Positions 55,590 through 64,000 of a stretch of 64,000 nt of DNA are shown here, piece after piece. The stretch lies in assembly GCA_015075075.1 (NCBI GenBank), contig JABTVA010000005.1, positions 1 to 64,000 on the forward strand, written 5' to 3'. The notes below the pieces were generated by a model. That model was not told where the DNA came from. It saw nothing but the letters and a program-made list of their open reading frames with translations, and searched no databases. Numbering within the stretch: position 1 is the first letter of the stretch; each line of letters starts with the position of its first letter. The DNA comes from Deltaproteobacteria bacterium (GTDB lineage Bacteria > Desulfobacterota > GWC2-55-46). A program made the translations under genes and the position numbers.

Positions 55590-56594
55590 ATGATAGACAC
55601 GCCTACCATATCCCTGCCGCAGGGCGTAAGAGACATATTGCCTGAAGAGGCCGAGAGGATCGGGGCAGTCGAGTCCGGTATACTCTCGGTTTTCTCAAGG
55701 TACGGCTTCAGGAAGGTGATAACGCCGCTCCTCGAGTACGCGGACGTCCTTTCCATCGGGGCCGGGGCCGACCTCCTTGAGAGCGTAATAAAGTTCATAG
55801 ACCCGCCCACCGGCCGCGTCATAGCCATAAGGCCGGACATAACGCCCCAGATAGCGAGGGTGGCCGCTACCAGGATGCGCGCTCACGCGCTCCCCCTGAA
55901 GCTCTGCTATAACGAAAGCGTGGTAAGGTACCAGGACGCGAGGGACGGACGGAAAAGGGAGGTCCTGCAGATAGGGGCGGAGTACATATCCGCCGAGGCC
56001 TCCCCGGAAGACGACGCCAGGATGATAATAATGGCCGTCGAGGCGCTTAAGGCCGTGGGGCTCAAGGACTTCAAGATAGACATCGGCGACGTCGGGTTCC
56101 TCAAGAAGGTCCTTGAGAGCCATTTCGACGAGGGCTTGAGGAAGGCCGTGCAGGGGCTCCTCGAGAAAAAGGACACCTCGGGGCTGGAAGCGCTCCTTCG
56201 CGGGACCGGCAGCATAGGCGCTGGCGACAAGGAGCTCCTTATGAACCTCACCACCTTCTACGGCGAGGAAGAGGTCATAGAGAAGGCCGCCTCGCTCACT
56301 AAAGACCCTTCTGCCCTTGCCTCGCTCGATTACCTGGGGAACGTCGTTGAGGCGATAGCGTCCAAGGGGCTGAAGGACTGGATAACCATAGACCTCGGCG
56401 AGGTCAGGGGCTTCGATTATTACACGGGCATCATATTCGAAGGCTTCGCCCCGGGCATCGGAAAGCCAATACTCTCGGGCGGCAGATACGACAGCCTGCT
56501 TGAGAAGTACGGGTATCCGTGCAGGGCAACCGGCTTCGCCTTCGACGTCGAGCAGCTCTCAACCGGCCTGGAGGCCAGGCCCGGCGTAAAATGA
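55590..56594 (+). CDS. hisZ: ATP phosphoribosyltransferase regulatory subunit HisZ
   Basis: A class II aminoacyl-tRNA-synthetase-like protein (334 residues) that partners the short HisG. LPQGVRDILPEEAERIGAVE, TPLLEYADVL, IRPDITPQIARVAATR, QIGAEYISAEAS and the late GFDYYTGIIFEGFAPG are typical, without the tRNA-binding domain of HisS. Start at ATG 55590 after the serA terminator. The neighbour purA follows in the common hisZ-purA order. Confidence 0.92.
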   Translation: MIDTPTISLPQGVRDILPEEAERIGAVESGILSVFSRYGFRKVITPLLEYADVLSIGAGADLLESVIKFIDPPTGRVIAIRPDITPQIARVAATRMRAHALPLKLCYNESVVRYQDARDGRKREVLQIGAEYISAEASPEDDARMIIMAVEALKAVGLKDFKIDIGDVGFLKKVLESHFDEGLRKAVQGLLEKKDTSGLEALLRGTGSIGAGDKELLMNLTTFYGEEEVIEKAASLTKDPSALASLDYLGNVVEAIASKGLKDWITIDLGEVRGFDYYTGIIFEGFAPGIGKPILSGGRYDSLLEKYGYPCRATGFAFDVEQLSTGLEARPGVK

Positions 56595-56620
56595 AGAATT
56601 CGGAAAAGGACAGGGGAAGG

Positions 56621-57913
56621 ATGGCCAGGAACATAGTAATAGTAGGCGCCCAGTGGGGGGACGAGGGCAAGGGGAAGATAGTCGACATACTCACGGAGAG
56701 CGCGGACGTGGTCGTCCGCTTCCAGGGCGGGAATAACGCGGGTCATACCGTCATAGTCGGCGAGGAAAAGTACATATTCCACCTGCTTCCGTCCGGCGTG
56801 CTCCATCCGGGAAAGACCTGCGTGATCGGCGCGGGCGTGGTGCTCGACCCCGAGGTGCTCGTGAAGGAAATAGAGCTCCTTAAGGCGAAGGGCATGTTCA
56901 GGCCCGAGGACCTCCTTATAAGCAAGGACGCGCACCTCATAATGCCCTACCACAAGATGCTCGACATAGCGCGCGAGAAGCTGAGGGGAGCCGCAAAAAT
57001 AGGCACAACCGGACGCGGCATCGGCCCGGCCTACGAGGACAAGGTCGCAAGGTGCGGCATAAAATGCGGGGACCTCCTCGATGGCGAGGCTTTCAGGCGG
57101 AAGCTCGACGCCAACCTCGTAGAGAAGAACCATTTCATAAGGACCATACTGGGCGAGGAAGGCTTCGAGGCCGGCCAGGTCCATGAGACGTACATGTCCT
57201 ATGCGAAGGCGATCGCGCCTTTCATAAGCGATACATCAAGGTTTCTCTGGGACGCCTCGTCCAGCGGCAAGAAGATACTCTTCGAGGGCGCCCAGGGCAC
57301 TCTCCTCGACATAGACCACGGGACGTATCCCTACGTCACGTCCAGCAGCACCGTGGCGGGCGGCGCGGCCACCGGGAGCGGCATGGGGCCTTCAAGGATA
57401 GACAAGGTCATAGGCATAACAAAGGCGTATTGCACGAGGGTGGGCGAGGGGCCCTTCCCGACCGAGCTTTCCGGGGCCGAGGCCGAATGGCTCCGCGAGC
57501 AGGGCGGGGAATACGGCGCGACGACCGGCAGGCCGAGGAGGTGCGGCTGGTTCGACGCGGTGGCCTTGCGCTACGCGGCCAGGGTCAACGGCCTTGACGG
57601 GCTCGTCATAACCAAGCTCGACGTACTCGACAAGCTCGACAGGATAAAGGTCTGCACCGGGTACAGGTACAAGGGGAAGCTGATGGACGATTTTCCGACC
57701 GAGGGCTCGGTCCTTTCCGGCTGCGAGCCGGTCTACGAGGAGATCGAGGGCTGGCGCGCGCCCACGCAGGGCGTTACGAGCTTCGATAGGCTCCCCTCAA
57801 AGGCAAGGGACTATGTGAGGAGGCTTGAGGAGCTCTCGGGAGTGGAGGCCGTGATAGTCTCCGTGGGCGCCAACAGGAAGGACGCGATCGTAATGAAGGA
57901 CCCGTTCAGGTAA
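56621..57913 (+). CDS. purA: Adenylosuccinate synthetase
   Basis: Converts IMP and aspartate to adenylosuccinate with GTP. VIVGAQWGDEGKGKIVDILT, GGNNAGHTV, TTGRGIGPAYEDK, FEGAQGTLLDIDHGTYPYVT, and GVTTGRPRRCGWFD-like TTGRPRRCGWFDAVAL. 430 residues, normal length from ATG 56621; ATG 56591 overlapping hisZ is the alternative. Its link to ZMP/purine metabolism fits the riboswitch upstream. Confidence 0.96.
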   Translation: MARNIVIVGAQWGDEGKGKIVDILTESADVVVRFQGGNNAGHTVIVGEEKYIFHLLPSGVLHPGKTCVIGAGVVLDPEVLVKEIELLKAKGMFRPEDLLISKDAHLIMPYHKMLDIAREKLRGAAKIGTTGRGIGPAYEDKVARCGIKCGDLLDGEAFRRKLDANLVEKNHFIRTILGEEGFEAGQVHETYMSYAKAIAPFISDTSRFLWDASSSGKKILFEGAQGTLLDIDHGTYPYVTSSSTVAGGAATGSGMGPSRIDKVIGITKAYCTRVGEGPFPTELSGAEAEWLREQGGEYGATTGRPRRCGWFDAVALRYAARVNGLDGLVITKLDVLDKLDRIKVCTGYRYKGKLMDDFPTEGSVLSGCEPVYEEIEGWRAPTQGVTSFDRLPSKARDYVRRLEELSGVEAVIVSVGANRKDAIVMKDPFR

Positions 57914-57950
57914 ACTCGGCGCCTCACACCATCCTTCATCAAAAGCAAAA

Positions 57951-57980
57951 AAAGAGGCAGGCCTTCCGGCCTGCCTCTTT
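57951..57980. terminator. Bidirectional terminator after purA
   Basis: AAAGAGGCAGGCC and GGCCTGCCTCTTT around TTCC. It lies between the convergent purA and TPR genes. Confidence 0.9.
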
Positions 57981-58001
57981 CGTTTTCAACTCTTGCGGGT
58001 T

Positions 58002-58565
58002 TTAATGCCCGGCGGGCTTGCCCCCGTCCTGGCCGTGGGCTGACTTGTAGTTTTCCAGGACCTGTATGCGCTCCTGGGCCTTGGTCCACCACTTGCTGTT
58101 CGGCTGTGTAAGGCCGGAGAAGGCCTTCCAGCTCTCAAGCGCCCCGATAAGGTCGCCGGTCTTTTCCTGGGCCATTGCGAGGCCGTAGTATGCGTTTGCG
58201 AGGTCGGGCTTTATCTCGATCGCCTTCTTCTGGGACCCCGCTGCCTTTTCAAACTCGCCGGTGTCGAAATAAGCGAACCCGAGGTTGTTGTAGGCCTCGG
58301 CGCTCCTGGGATTGTACTGGAGCACTGTCTCGTACTCCTTTATGGCGAGGTCGTATTCCTTTTTGAGGAGATGCTGCACGCCTTTCTCGAAATGCGCCTT
58401 TGCCGGGTCCGAAGGGTCGGCGGTCTGCTGCCCTTGCTGCTGTTCAGCGGGAGCGGCGGCTTCCTTCTCGGCCTTGGAGCAGCCGTAAGGCGCAACGAGC
58501 AGTAGAGCTGCCAGGGACAATAATGCCGTCTTTAAAAACCTATCATATGCGTTTGAGCTGCCCAT
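58002..58565 (-). CDS. TPR-repeat lipoprotein
   Basis: 187 residues. A lipoprotein signal (hydrophobic 13-28, lipobox LVAPYGC), a Gln/Ala-rich linker, then three TPR units: AKAHFEKGVQHLLKKEYDLA, AEAYNNLGFAYFDTGEFEKA and ANAYYGLAMAQEKTGDLIGA. AGGAGG lies three bases before ATG 58565. Probably a periplasmic scaffold; partner unknown. Confidence 0.85.
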   Translation of the reverse strand: MGSSNAYDRFLKTALLSLAALLLVAPYGCSKAEKEAAAPAEQQQGQQTADPSDPAKAHFEKGVQHLLKKEYDLAIKEYETVLQYNPRSAEAYNNLGFAYFDTGEFEKAAGSQKKAIEIKPDLANAYYGLAMAQEKTGDLIGALESWKAFSGLTQPNSKWWTKAQERIQVLENYKSAHGQDGGKPAGH

Positions 58566-58778
58566 ATTCCTCCTATTGCTTAGACAGTGGTATTTTTCGG
58601 ATACTAACAAAATAGGGCCTGAAAAGCAACGCAAATCATATTCGGCATAAAGGCGGCCCGGCGGGGCGCATGAAAAAAAGATTTCACCTCAGCTTTCATT
58701 CGTGATATATAGTGCAAATCCTTGGATTCCAGACGGTAGAAAAGCCTTTTACGCATCAGCCACGAGAGGGGATTCGAG

Positions 58779-59186
58779 ATGGGCAACCTGAAGGAGCTGG
58801 CGAGGGCGGACAGGTTTGAGCTTCAGATACTCGGCAAGCTCAAGCTCGAAGGGAGCTCCGCTCCGGCGGAATCATGCCTCTGCAATACCGTGAACATAAG
58901 CACGAGCGGCGCGCTCGTGGAGACCGGCTTCATCGTCCCCAAGGGCTCCCTCGTGAAGTACGCCTTCACCCTGCCGGGCACCGACAGGTCCGTTGAGATA
59001 ACGGGCGAGATTATTCGCGTAGAGGCCGTGACGGATGCGCCGAGGAGGGTACGGCCTTCTGGCGAAACCCCGAGGAAGATACTCCGCTACGGCATAATGT
59101 TCCTCGACCTTAACGACTCTGACAGGGTCGCGATGGACGAGTTCCTGACCTTCTACAGGAAAAGGAATGAGCACCAGAGGACCTGA
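58779..59186 (+). CDS. PilZ domain protein
   Basis: 135 residues. The central NISTSGALVETGFIVPKGSLV contains the PilZ Asn-x-Ser-x-x-Gly motif. The arginine motif is not a clean RxxxR (RADRFELQ), so c-di-GMP binding is uncertain. The last helix is EFLTFYRKRNEHQ. A second PilZ protein is at 6104-6826. Confidence 0.85.
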   Translation: MGNLKELARADRFELQILGKLKLEGSSAPAESCLCNTVNISTSGALVETGFIVPKGSLVKYAFTLPGTDRSVEITGEIIRVEAVTDAPRRVRPSGETPRKILRYGIMFLDLNDSDRVAMDEFLTFYRKRNEHQRT

Positions 59187-59270
59187 TCCCCAACCAGGCC
59201 CCTGCCAAACGCTGCTGTTTGAAACCAAAAGGCGGTCCTTCCTACGGGCCGCCTTTTTCGCGTCCCGGCC

Positions 59271-60107
59271 TCACATGCCCGCGGCTTTCCCCTCAAGCCG
59301 CCGGACCCGTTCCGCTATGGGCGGGTGGGTCGAGAAGAGCCTCGCCAGTGTTTGCCCGCTTAGCGGGTTCACGATGAAGAGGTGCGCCGTCGCGTCGTTC
59401 ACCTGCATGGGATGGCGCCTGTTCTGGTATTCGAGCTTCCTTAAGGCGCTCGCCAGGTAAAGGGGGTTGGTAAGGACGGCCCCTCCGTCGTCGGCGCCGT
59501 ACTCCCTCGACCTCGAGACCGCGAGCCGCACTATCATCGCGGCCACCGGCGCGACTATCATCATCACGAGCAGCGCAAGGGGGTTGCCGTCCCGTCCGCG
59601 CCGCCCGCCGAATATGGCCGAAAAGTACGCGAGGCGCGCAAGGAGGATTATGGCGCCTGCGATGGTCGCCGCGATCGATGAGATGAGTATGTCCCTGTGC
59701 CTTACGTGCGAAAGCTCGTGCGCTATTACCCCTTCGAGCTCCTCCCTCTCGAGTATCCCCATGATGCCGGTGGTCACGGCCACCGCGGCGTGGCCGGGGT
59801 TCCTGCCGGTTGCAAAGGCGTTTGGGGTGTCGTTCTCTATTACATAGACCGCCGGCATCGGCATCTTGGCCCTTCCCGCAAGCTCCGCCACCATGCCGTA
59901 GAGTCCGGGCGCGCTACCCTCGTCCACCCTCCTCGCGCTGTACATCCGAAGGACTATCCTATCGCTCCACCAGTAGGCACCGAAGTTCATGGCTCCGGCG
60001 AAGATGAGCGCGGAGACCGCGCCCTGGCGTCCGCCGAGCATGTCTCCGAGGAAGATCAACAAGGCTGTAAGCACCGCTAAAAGGGCAAATGTCTTCAAAT
60101 AGCTCAT
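59271..60107 (-). CDS. htpX: Membrane zinc metalloprotease HtpX
   Basis: An M48B peptidase of 278 residues that degrades misfolded membrane proteins. Two N-terminal helices (6-22, 31-48), VYVIENDTPNAFATGRNPGH, zinc motif HELSH, third ligand Glu in SREYGADDGGA, further helices (about 148-200) and the end LARLFSTHPPIAERVRRLE. Confidence 0.95.
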   Translation of the reverse strand: MSYLKTFALLAVLTALLIFLGDMLGGRQGAVSALIFAGAMNFGAYWWSDRIVLRMYSARRVDEGSAPGLYGMVAELAGRAKMPMPAVYVIENDTPNAFATGRNPGHAAVAVTTGIMGILEREELEGVIAHELSHVRHRDILISSIAATIAGAIILLARLAYFSAIFGGRRGRDGNPLALLVMMIVAPVAAMIVRLAVSRSREYGADDGGAVLTNPLYLASALRKLEYQNRRHPMQVNDATAHLFIVNPLSGQTLARLFSTHPPIAERVRRLEGKAAGM

Positions 60108-60266
60108 AAGGCCCCTCCCGGCCCGGGCCTGCCCGCCGGAAAACGAACTGATTACGGCTCCGCGGAAGCGGCCGGACCCTCTTTTGATTATATCTTATTA
60201 ATGGAGTACTGTTTGAAGGCGAGCGTGGGAATGGATATGCTTCGAACTACCGCATTCGAAAGGGGG

Positions 60267-61071
60267 CTAAGGGGCCCGGCCTGCAAGCTCTATGACGGCC
60301 TGCCGCACGTCTTTAACGGCGACCCCTGTCTCCATGCAGTAGCCCCGGGGCCTCTCGTTCACTATGGCCAGGACCGGAAGTGGATAGGCGTCCTGAAGGC
60401 CGCTCGCGAGGTCCCTCTCGCAGGCGACCGCTATGACCGCGTCCGGCCTCTCCTCCTGGACTTTTCTCCTTGCGACGGTGCCGCCGGTAGAGATGAAGAG
60501 GTTCACGCCGAACTCGTCGCTAAGCGAAACGAGCTCTCCTATCTCGCACTTCCCGCAGCCGGCGCAGTTCCTGACGTTTCTCGCACCTTTATCTTGCAGT
60601 TGTCGAACTGTATGCAATGCGGCATGGTGAAGAAGCCGCCGTGGTTTCAAGCCCTAGCCATCCTGACCATCTGGTTATTGAGCTCTATGAAGGCCTGCTC
60701 GACCCGTATCTTCGGCATCTTGAGGAGCGCAAACGTGGACGCCGGAATGAGAACCTCATTATGAGCCAGCGAGCCACCCGGTGTAGAAGGGACCTTGCCC
60801 TGAGCGCCGCGTTCAGTATTATCGCGCCGCCCCCGAATATGGCAAGCGAAAGGACGAGCGTTATCAAGCCCAGGAGCCAGGGAAGCGCCGGGTGGATGTT
60901 CCTGAGCCCCACGGTCGGCACATACCACAGGAGAAAGCCGAAGGACGCCGCCGCCAATGCCAGGAGTACTATGAGGAGAGCAAAGAGGCTCCGCCCGGGC
61001 CTGTAGGAAATGCTCCCGGCGCTATCGTGCCCAATGCTATGCGTCCTGCCGTGCGTGCGCCCGTCAGCCAA
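60267..61071 (-). pseudogene. DUF116 family protein, reading frame broken
   Basis: Two N-terminal membrane helices (FALLIVLLALAAASFGFLLW, LGLITLVLSLAIFGGGAIIL) in one frame, then SLAHNEVLIPASTFALLKMP in another, then the Cys-rich NCAGCGKCEIGELVSL and AVACERDLASG core in a third. All parts of DUF116 are there in order. Frame changes lie near 60770 and 60620. It overlaps the fmt stop. The function of DUF116 is unknown. Probably sequence errors rather than decay. Confidence 0.8.
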
Positions 61072-62036
61072 GCCGTTCCCCCTTTGAGATCCTGTAGCCG
61101 GCCACGAACTCTGCCGCGCTCATCCGTTTTTTATTTTCGGGCTGAAGCTCTGTTATCAGGAAGGCCCCTTTCCCGCAGGCGACGAAGATGCCGTCCCTGC
61201 CCGCATCCAGCACTGTCCCGGGCTCGCCAGCAAGGGCCGAGGACTCTTTTGCGACGCCCCGGTGTATCTTCAAAAGCGATCCCTTCCGGCAAGTAAAAGC
61301 GCCGGGCCACGGGTAGAGCCCCCTCATCTGGTCCTTTATCTCAATGCCGCTCCTGGTCCAATCGACCCTGCCGTCTTCCTTTTTTAGCACAGGCGCGTAC
61401 GTGGCGAGGCTATCGTCCTGCGGAACCGGCCTTATGGCGCCCCTTACGACGAGGTCTATGGTTTTAAGGAGCACTGCGGCCCCTTTTTCCGAAAGCGTCC
61501 TCGCGAGGTCCTCTGCCGTATCATCCTCTCCTATGGGTACGCGTTCGCAGATGAGCTTATCCCCGGTATCCATGCCCTCGTCCATGAGCATGGTGCATAC
61601 GCCCGTCTCCTTTTCGCCGTTCATATGGCCCGGTTTATGGGGCCGCGCCCCTGTATTTCGGCAGAAGCGAGGCATGGAGGTTTATGCACCCCTTCGGGGG
61701 GAGCGAGAGTACCGCAGGGGGGAGTATCTTTCCATATGCCACGACCGCTATGAGGTCGGGGCTGAGCGACTTGAGCCCCTCCATGAAAGACTCGTCTCTA
61801 AGTTTCACGGGTTCGAGCACGGGTATGCCCTTTTCAAGGGCAAGGAGCTTTACCGGAGAGGGTAGAGGGGCGAGTCCCCTTCCGCGGGGCTTATCGGGCC
61901 GGGTAACGGCCGCGAGTATCTCATGCCCCGCATCCGTGAGCGCGCGTAGCGAAGGCACCGCGAACAGAGGGGTTCCCATGAATATTATCTTTGCTGCCGG
62001 CCCGGCCAATAGCGAGGTCTCCTGGGCGGAAGTCAA
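61064..62036 (-). pseudogene. fmt: Methionyl-tRNA formyltransferase, reading frame broken once
   Basis: Formylates initiator Met-tRNA. The first part reads IIFMGTPLFAVPSLRALTD to CINLHASLLPKYRGAAP, the formyl-transfer core. The frame changes near 61640 and continues NGEKETGVCTMLMDEGMDTG, then the C-terminal OB-like domain (DQMRGLYPWPGAFT). The TTG start at 62036 lies on the edge of a family A repeat. An essential-type gene in the def-fmt order, so a sequence error is likely. Confidence 0.88.
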
Positions 62037-62164
62037 CCTCTAAAATTGATCTTTTCCCCGGACTCTGCGTCAGGCCGAATAAAATGCTCACATATTGTCA
62101 TATGCTCCGCTTTTATTCCTGGCTTTCCGGGAAAAGGGAGAATCTCTAATTTTAGAGGTTTGAC
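62032..62164. repeat. Family A MITE-like inverted repeat, copy 3
   Basis: 133 bp, ends GTCAACCTCTAAAATT and AATTTTAGAGGTTTGAC. Both outer and inner stems are one base shorter in each arm than in copies 1 and 2. It begins at the fmt start codon. Confidence 0.85.
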
Positions 62165-62180
62165 TAAAATTGGTTATTAG

Positions 62181-62324
62181 CAGGGTGTTGAAAACACCTG
62201 CTAATCAATCCATGGATGGATTGCCAAATTGCGAGGCTTGGAAAGTCAGGCAATTTGTGGTTTGGCCGAATTCATTCCGGTTGACCGTGGCTGAAAAGTC
62301 CAGGAAGGACTTTTCAACATCCTG
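62181..62324. repeat. Imperfect inverted repeat
   Basis: CAGGGTGTTGAAAACACC at the left and AGGACTTTTCAACATCCTG at the right, with ATCCATGGATGGAT inside. No coding sense. A short related sequence, GGGTGTTGAAAAAGCACCC, lies at 11472-11490. Confidence 0.5.
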
Positions 62325-62344
62325 TTGAAAGGTCGGTTGATGAA

Positions 62345-62884
62345 GAAAGCCGGGCATCGGTCAGAGGCCTCCTCCGACTCCAGCGCCTTTTTATCTTCCT
62401 CTACAGCATTCCCTTTTATGCGCGAGAGCCTGTCGATAAAGGAACCCGTCTATGTGTGGTCTATCTCGTGCTGGATGGCGATGGCCAGAAGTCCGGCCAG
62501 GCCTCTATCTCGATAGGGCTGCCGTTCCTGTCAAGGGCACTGACCTTCAAGACCGAGGCGCGCTCGACGTCCGCGGTGTAAGCAGGGACGCTCAGGCAGC
62601 CCTCCTCGAAGGTGGTGACCCTCCTTGTATGTTATCTCGGGGTTCACGAGCGCCAGGAGGTTCTTCCCCTTTACCCGCTCCCGGTCTTCTTCATCGGGGA
62701 CGTCGAGGACAACGACCCGCTTGTCGACGCCGACCTGCACGGAGGCGAGGCCGATGCCTTCGCGTGGTACATGGTCCGACCATATCGTCTATAGGTTTCC
62801 TTATGCCGTCGTCAACGGCCTCAACGGGCCTGGCCTTTGTCTTGAGGAACGGATTCCGGATATTTTGTGTCGGCTGAGCATCAT
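62345..62884 (-). pseudogene. def: Peptide deformylase, reading frame broken at several points
   Basis: Removes N-formyl from new proteins. Pieces in order: [36 protein letters not shown] (motif 1), then in another frame [20 protein letters not shown] (metal Cys motif 2), and in a third [13 protein letters not shown] (motif 3). All three catalytic motifs are conserved. At least four indels are needed, most likely sequence error. Upstream of fmt, in the usual def-fmt order. Confidence 0.82.
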
Positions 62885-62945
62885 GCGTATGTCGCTTATT
62901 ATCCCGGCCTTCCGGGAGAAGCGGGAAAATCTCCGATTTTTAGCG
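62875..62945. repeat. Possible degenerate family A fragment
   Basis: TTATTATCCCGGCCTTCCGG and GGGAAAATCTCCGATTTTTAG resemble the right half of family A. It lies just upstream of def. Confidence 0.35.
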
Positions 62946-63040
62946 AATACATTGAATTTTTAAGCCAAAGGCCGCTAAAGGCCTTATAGAATATGATAAT
63001 ACACGGGCCCGGCCCTTGTAAAGGCGGTATTTTAACTAAC

Positions 63041-63184
63041 AGGCTGGTGTGCCCAATCTGTGTCGTCTTCCAAAATTCGTCACTCGGCGTACTACAAAGT
63101 GCTCCTCATTCCTCATTTTCGACTCCGTGCATCTTGGACTTTTTGAGCAGCCTGAATGTGATTTTGAGTTTTTCAGCAACCTGC
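63041..63184. repeat. Family B palindromic repeat, copy 6
   Basis: AGGCTGGTGTGCCCAATCTG at the left, CTCCTCATTCCTCATTTTCG inside, GGACTTTTTGAGCAGCCTG at 63136-63154, then a further GAGTTTTTCAGCAACCTGC. The gap 62946-63247 holds only this and the terminator. Confidence 0.8.
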
Positions 63185-63194
63185 TAAAAACCGT

Positions 63195-63227
63195 TAAAAA
63201 AGCCCGCGTGCGTCTGCACGCGGGCCT
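63195..63227 (-). terminator. Rho-independent terminator of the PhnA-like gene
   Basis: GCCCGCGTGC and GCACGCGGGC around GTCT. On the minus strand it is followed by T6. Confidence 0.85.
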
Positions 63228-63247
63228 TCTTGAGGCGAACGCAGCCG

Positions 63248-63852
63248 TTACGCGGCCCTTCTGCCTCTTTCCCTTTCCTCGGCAGCTGCCGCGCCTATGG
63301 TGGTTACCTCCTTGGAGCGGCCCACCCATCCGCCAAGCACCGCTGCTACGGCGCTCAGTATAAGGGCGAAGAAAGCCCAGAGCGAAGTCCGTGAAACCGC
63401 GTCAAGGGCCGCCTGTGTCATCTCAGGGGTTACGCCTGGGTTCGCCGGCTGCTATCGCCGCGCTCCTGCCGATTATGCCTGCAAAGGGCTGGTCAGCCGC
63501 CGGCAGCCGTGGTCATGAGATAGAACGCCGTAAATGTGAAAAGCGCCAGACGACAAGGCCATGAGGCCGCTTTTGAGCTTATCGGTTATCCCGGAAATCC
63601 TGCAGGCAACCCAGCCGCCCACAAAGAGCGACACCAGCGTTGCCAGAAGGACATAGATGCCTGTGCCGACCCCTACGCCTCAAAACCCTCGGGGCTGATG
63701 TGCAAAGCCGATGCCCATACCGAACAGCATGAGCGGTAGCTGTACGCCGAGGCTACCAGCGTGCCGGCAAAGATCCCGCCCCATGAGACACGGTAGTACC
63801 AGGGCTCGTATTTATACATGCCGGGAGTACCGGTGTCCGATACGTATGCCAT
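63248..63852 (-). pseudogene. PhnA-like small integral membrane protein, reading frame broken
   Basis: The frame starts MAYVSDTGTPGMYKYEPWYY with GGAAGGAGG upstream. In pieces it then reads VSWGGIFAGTLVASA, LPLMLFGMGIGFAHISPEGF, VLLATLVSLFVGGWVACRIS and AVAAVLGGWVGRSKEVTT before a TAA at 63248. The alternation of Gly-rich membrane helices with FVGGWVA is that of PhnA-like / YrzE-type membrane proteins. At least four frame changes. Function unknown. Confidence 0.65.
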
Positions 63853-63977
63853 ATTGCCTCCTTCCTTAAAACATATATGTTACACCTACTTAGAGTACCT
63901 ATTTTAAGTCTATACCCGGGTGTGGGGGTGTCAATTTGTGCCTTGGGAGGGTTCTGGGGCGTTTTTTCGTGCCAGAC

Positions 63978-64000
63978 TATCAGACTGCTTAAAACTCTAA
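63978..64000. repeat. Possible start of another family B repeat
   Basis: CAGACTGCTTAAAACTCTAA at the window end resembles the family B left end CAGGCTGCTCAAAAGCTC. It is cut by the window edge. Confidence 0.25.

Overview
The window is a GC-rich chromosomal segment from a Gram-negative bacterium. Lipoprotein and outer-membrane signals, exopolysaccharide sugar pathways, a PEP-CTERM protein, B12 biosynthesis, heme d1 / cytochrome cd1 nitrite reductase and many interspersed palindromic repeats would fit a Desulfobacterota ('Deltaproteobacteria') or Nitrospirota-like lineage. That assignment is inference. There is no rRNA, and two tRNA genes are present. Many housekeeping genes (proC, serA, fmt, def, nirS) carry one- or two-base frame breaks that are easily repaired by eye, so the sequence probably contains consensus indel errors, most densely at about 12.6-13.5 kb and 60-64 kb.

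Layout. 0-8 kb: a radical SAM/SPASM protein, then a minus-strand housekeeping run (DUF167, DivIVA, YggT, proC, yggS), a SpoIIM-like membrane protein, a small Cys-rich protein, a receiver-PilZ protein, rsmE and a small M48 peptidase. 8-15 kb: cobalamin genes (cobQ, cbiB, threonine-phosphate decarboxylase) around a DUF4149 protein, a dodecin and a broken ADP-forming acyl-CoA synthetase; then queF and tRNA-Arg/tRNA-Lys. 16-23 kb: an accessory, locally AT-richer area with an unrecognised membrane protein, a PEP-CTERM protein, a secreted dienelactone hydrolase with a duplicated 3' fragment, an outer-membrane protein, dinD, a lipoprotein, and a winged-helix regulator plus a truncated copy of it. 23-33 kb: nucleotide-sugar and glycosyltransferase operon (GDP-fucose synthase, rmlA/C/D/B, GT4, GT2, epimerase), FkbM methyltransferase, YqgE/AlgH, zinc-ribbon protein.

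33.4-40.7 kb: a compact nitrite reductase island: nirF and nirJ on the minus strand, divergent from two siroheme decarboxylase-type genes and nirN, then a small unknown secreted protein convergent with nirS. NirJ, NirF, NirN and the decarboxylase pair would make heme d1 and NirS would use it to reduce nitrite to NO in the periplasm. 41-52 kb: three tandem paralogous GT-C membrane glycosyltransferases (the middle one decayed), two B12-binding radical SAM enzymes, a methyltransferase, a DegT aminotransferase and a GT2. 52.4-58 kb: a ZTP (pfl-type) riboswitch with a terminator in front of a class V aminotransferase and serA, followed by hisZ-purA. 58-64 kb: TPR lipoprotein, PilZ protein, htpX, and a def-fmt-DUF116 group with many frame breaks, ending in a broken PhnA-like membrane protein.

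Repeats tie the window together. Family A (about 140 bp, long terminal inverted repeats) sits directly upstream of proC, nirS and fmt. Family B (about 120-130 bp, palindromic) occurs at least six times and often abuts gene ends. A third, CGTCATTGCGAG-type palindrome is nested inside one family A copy.
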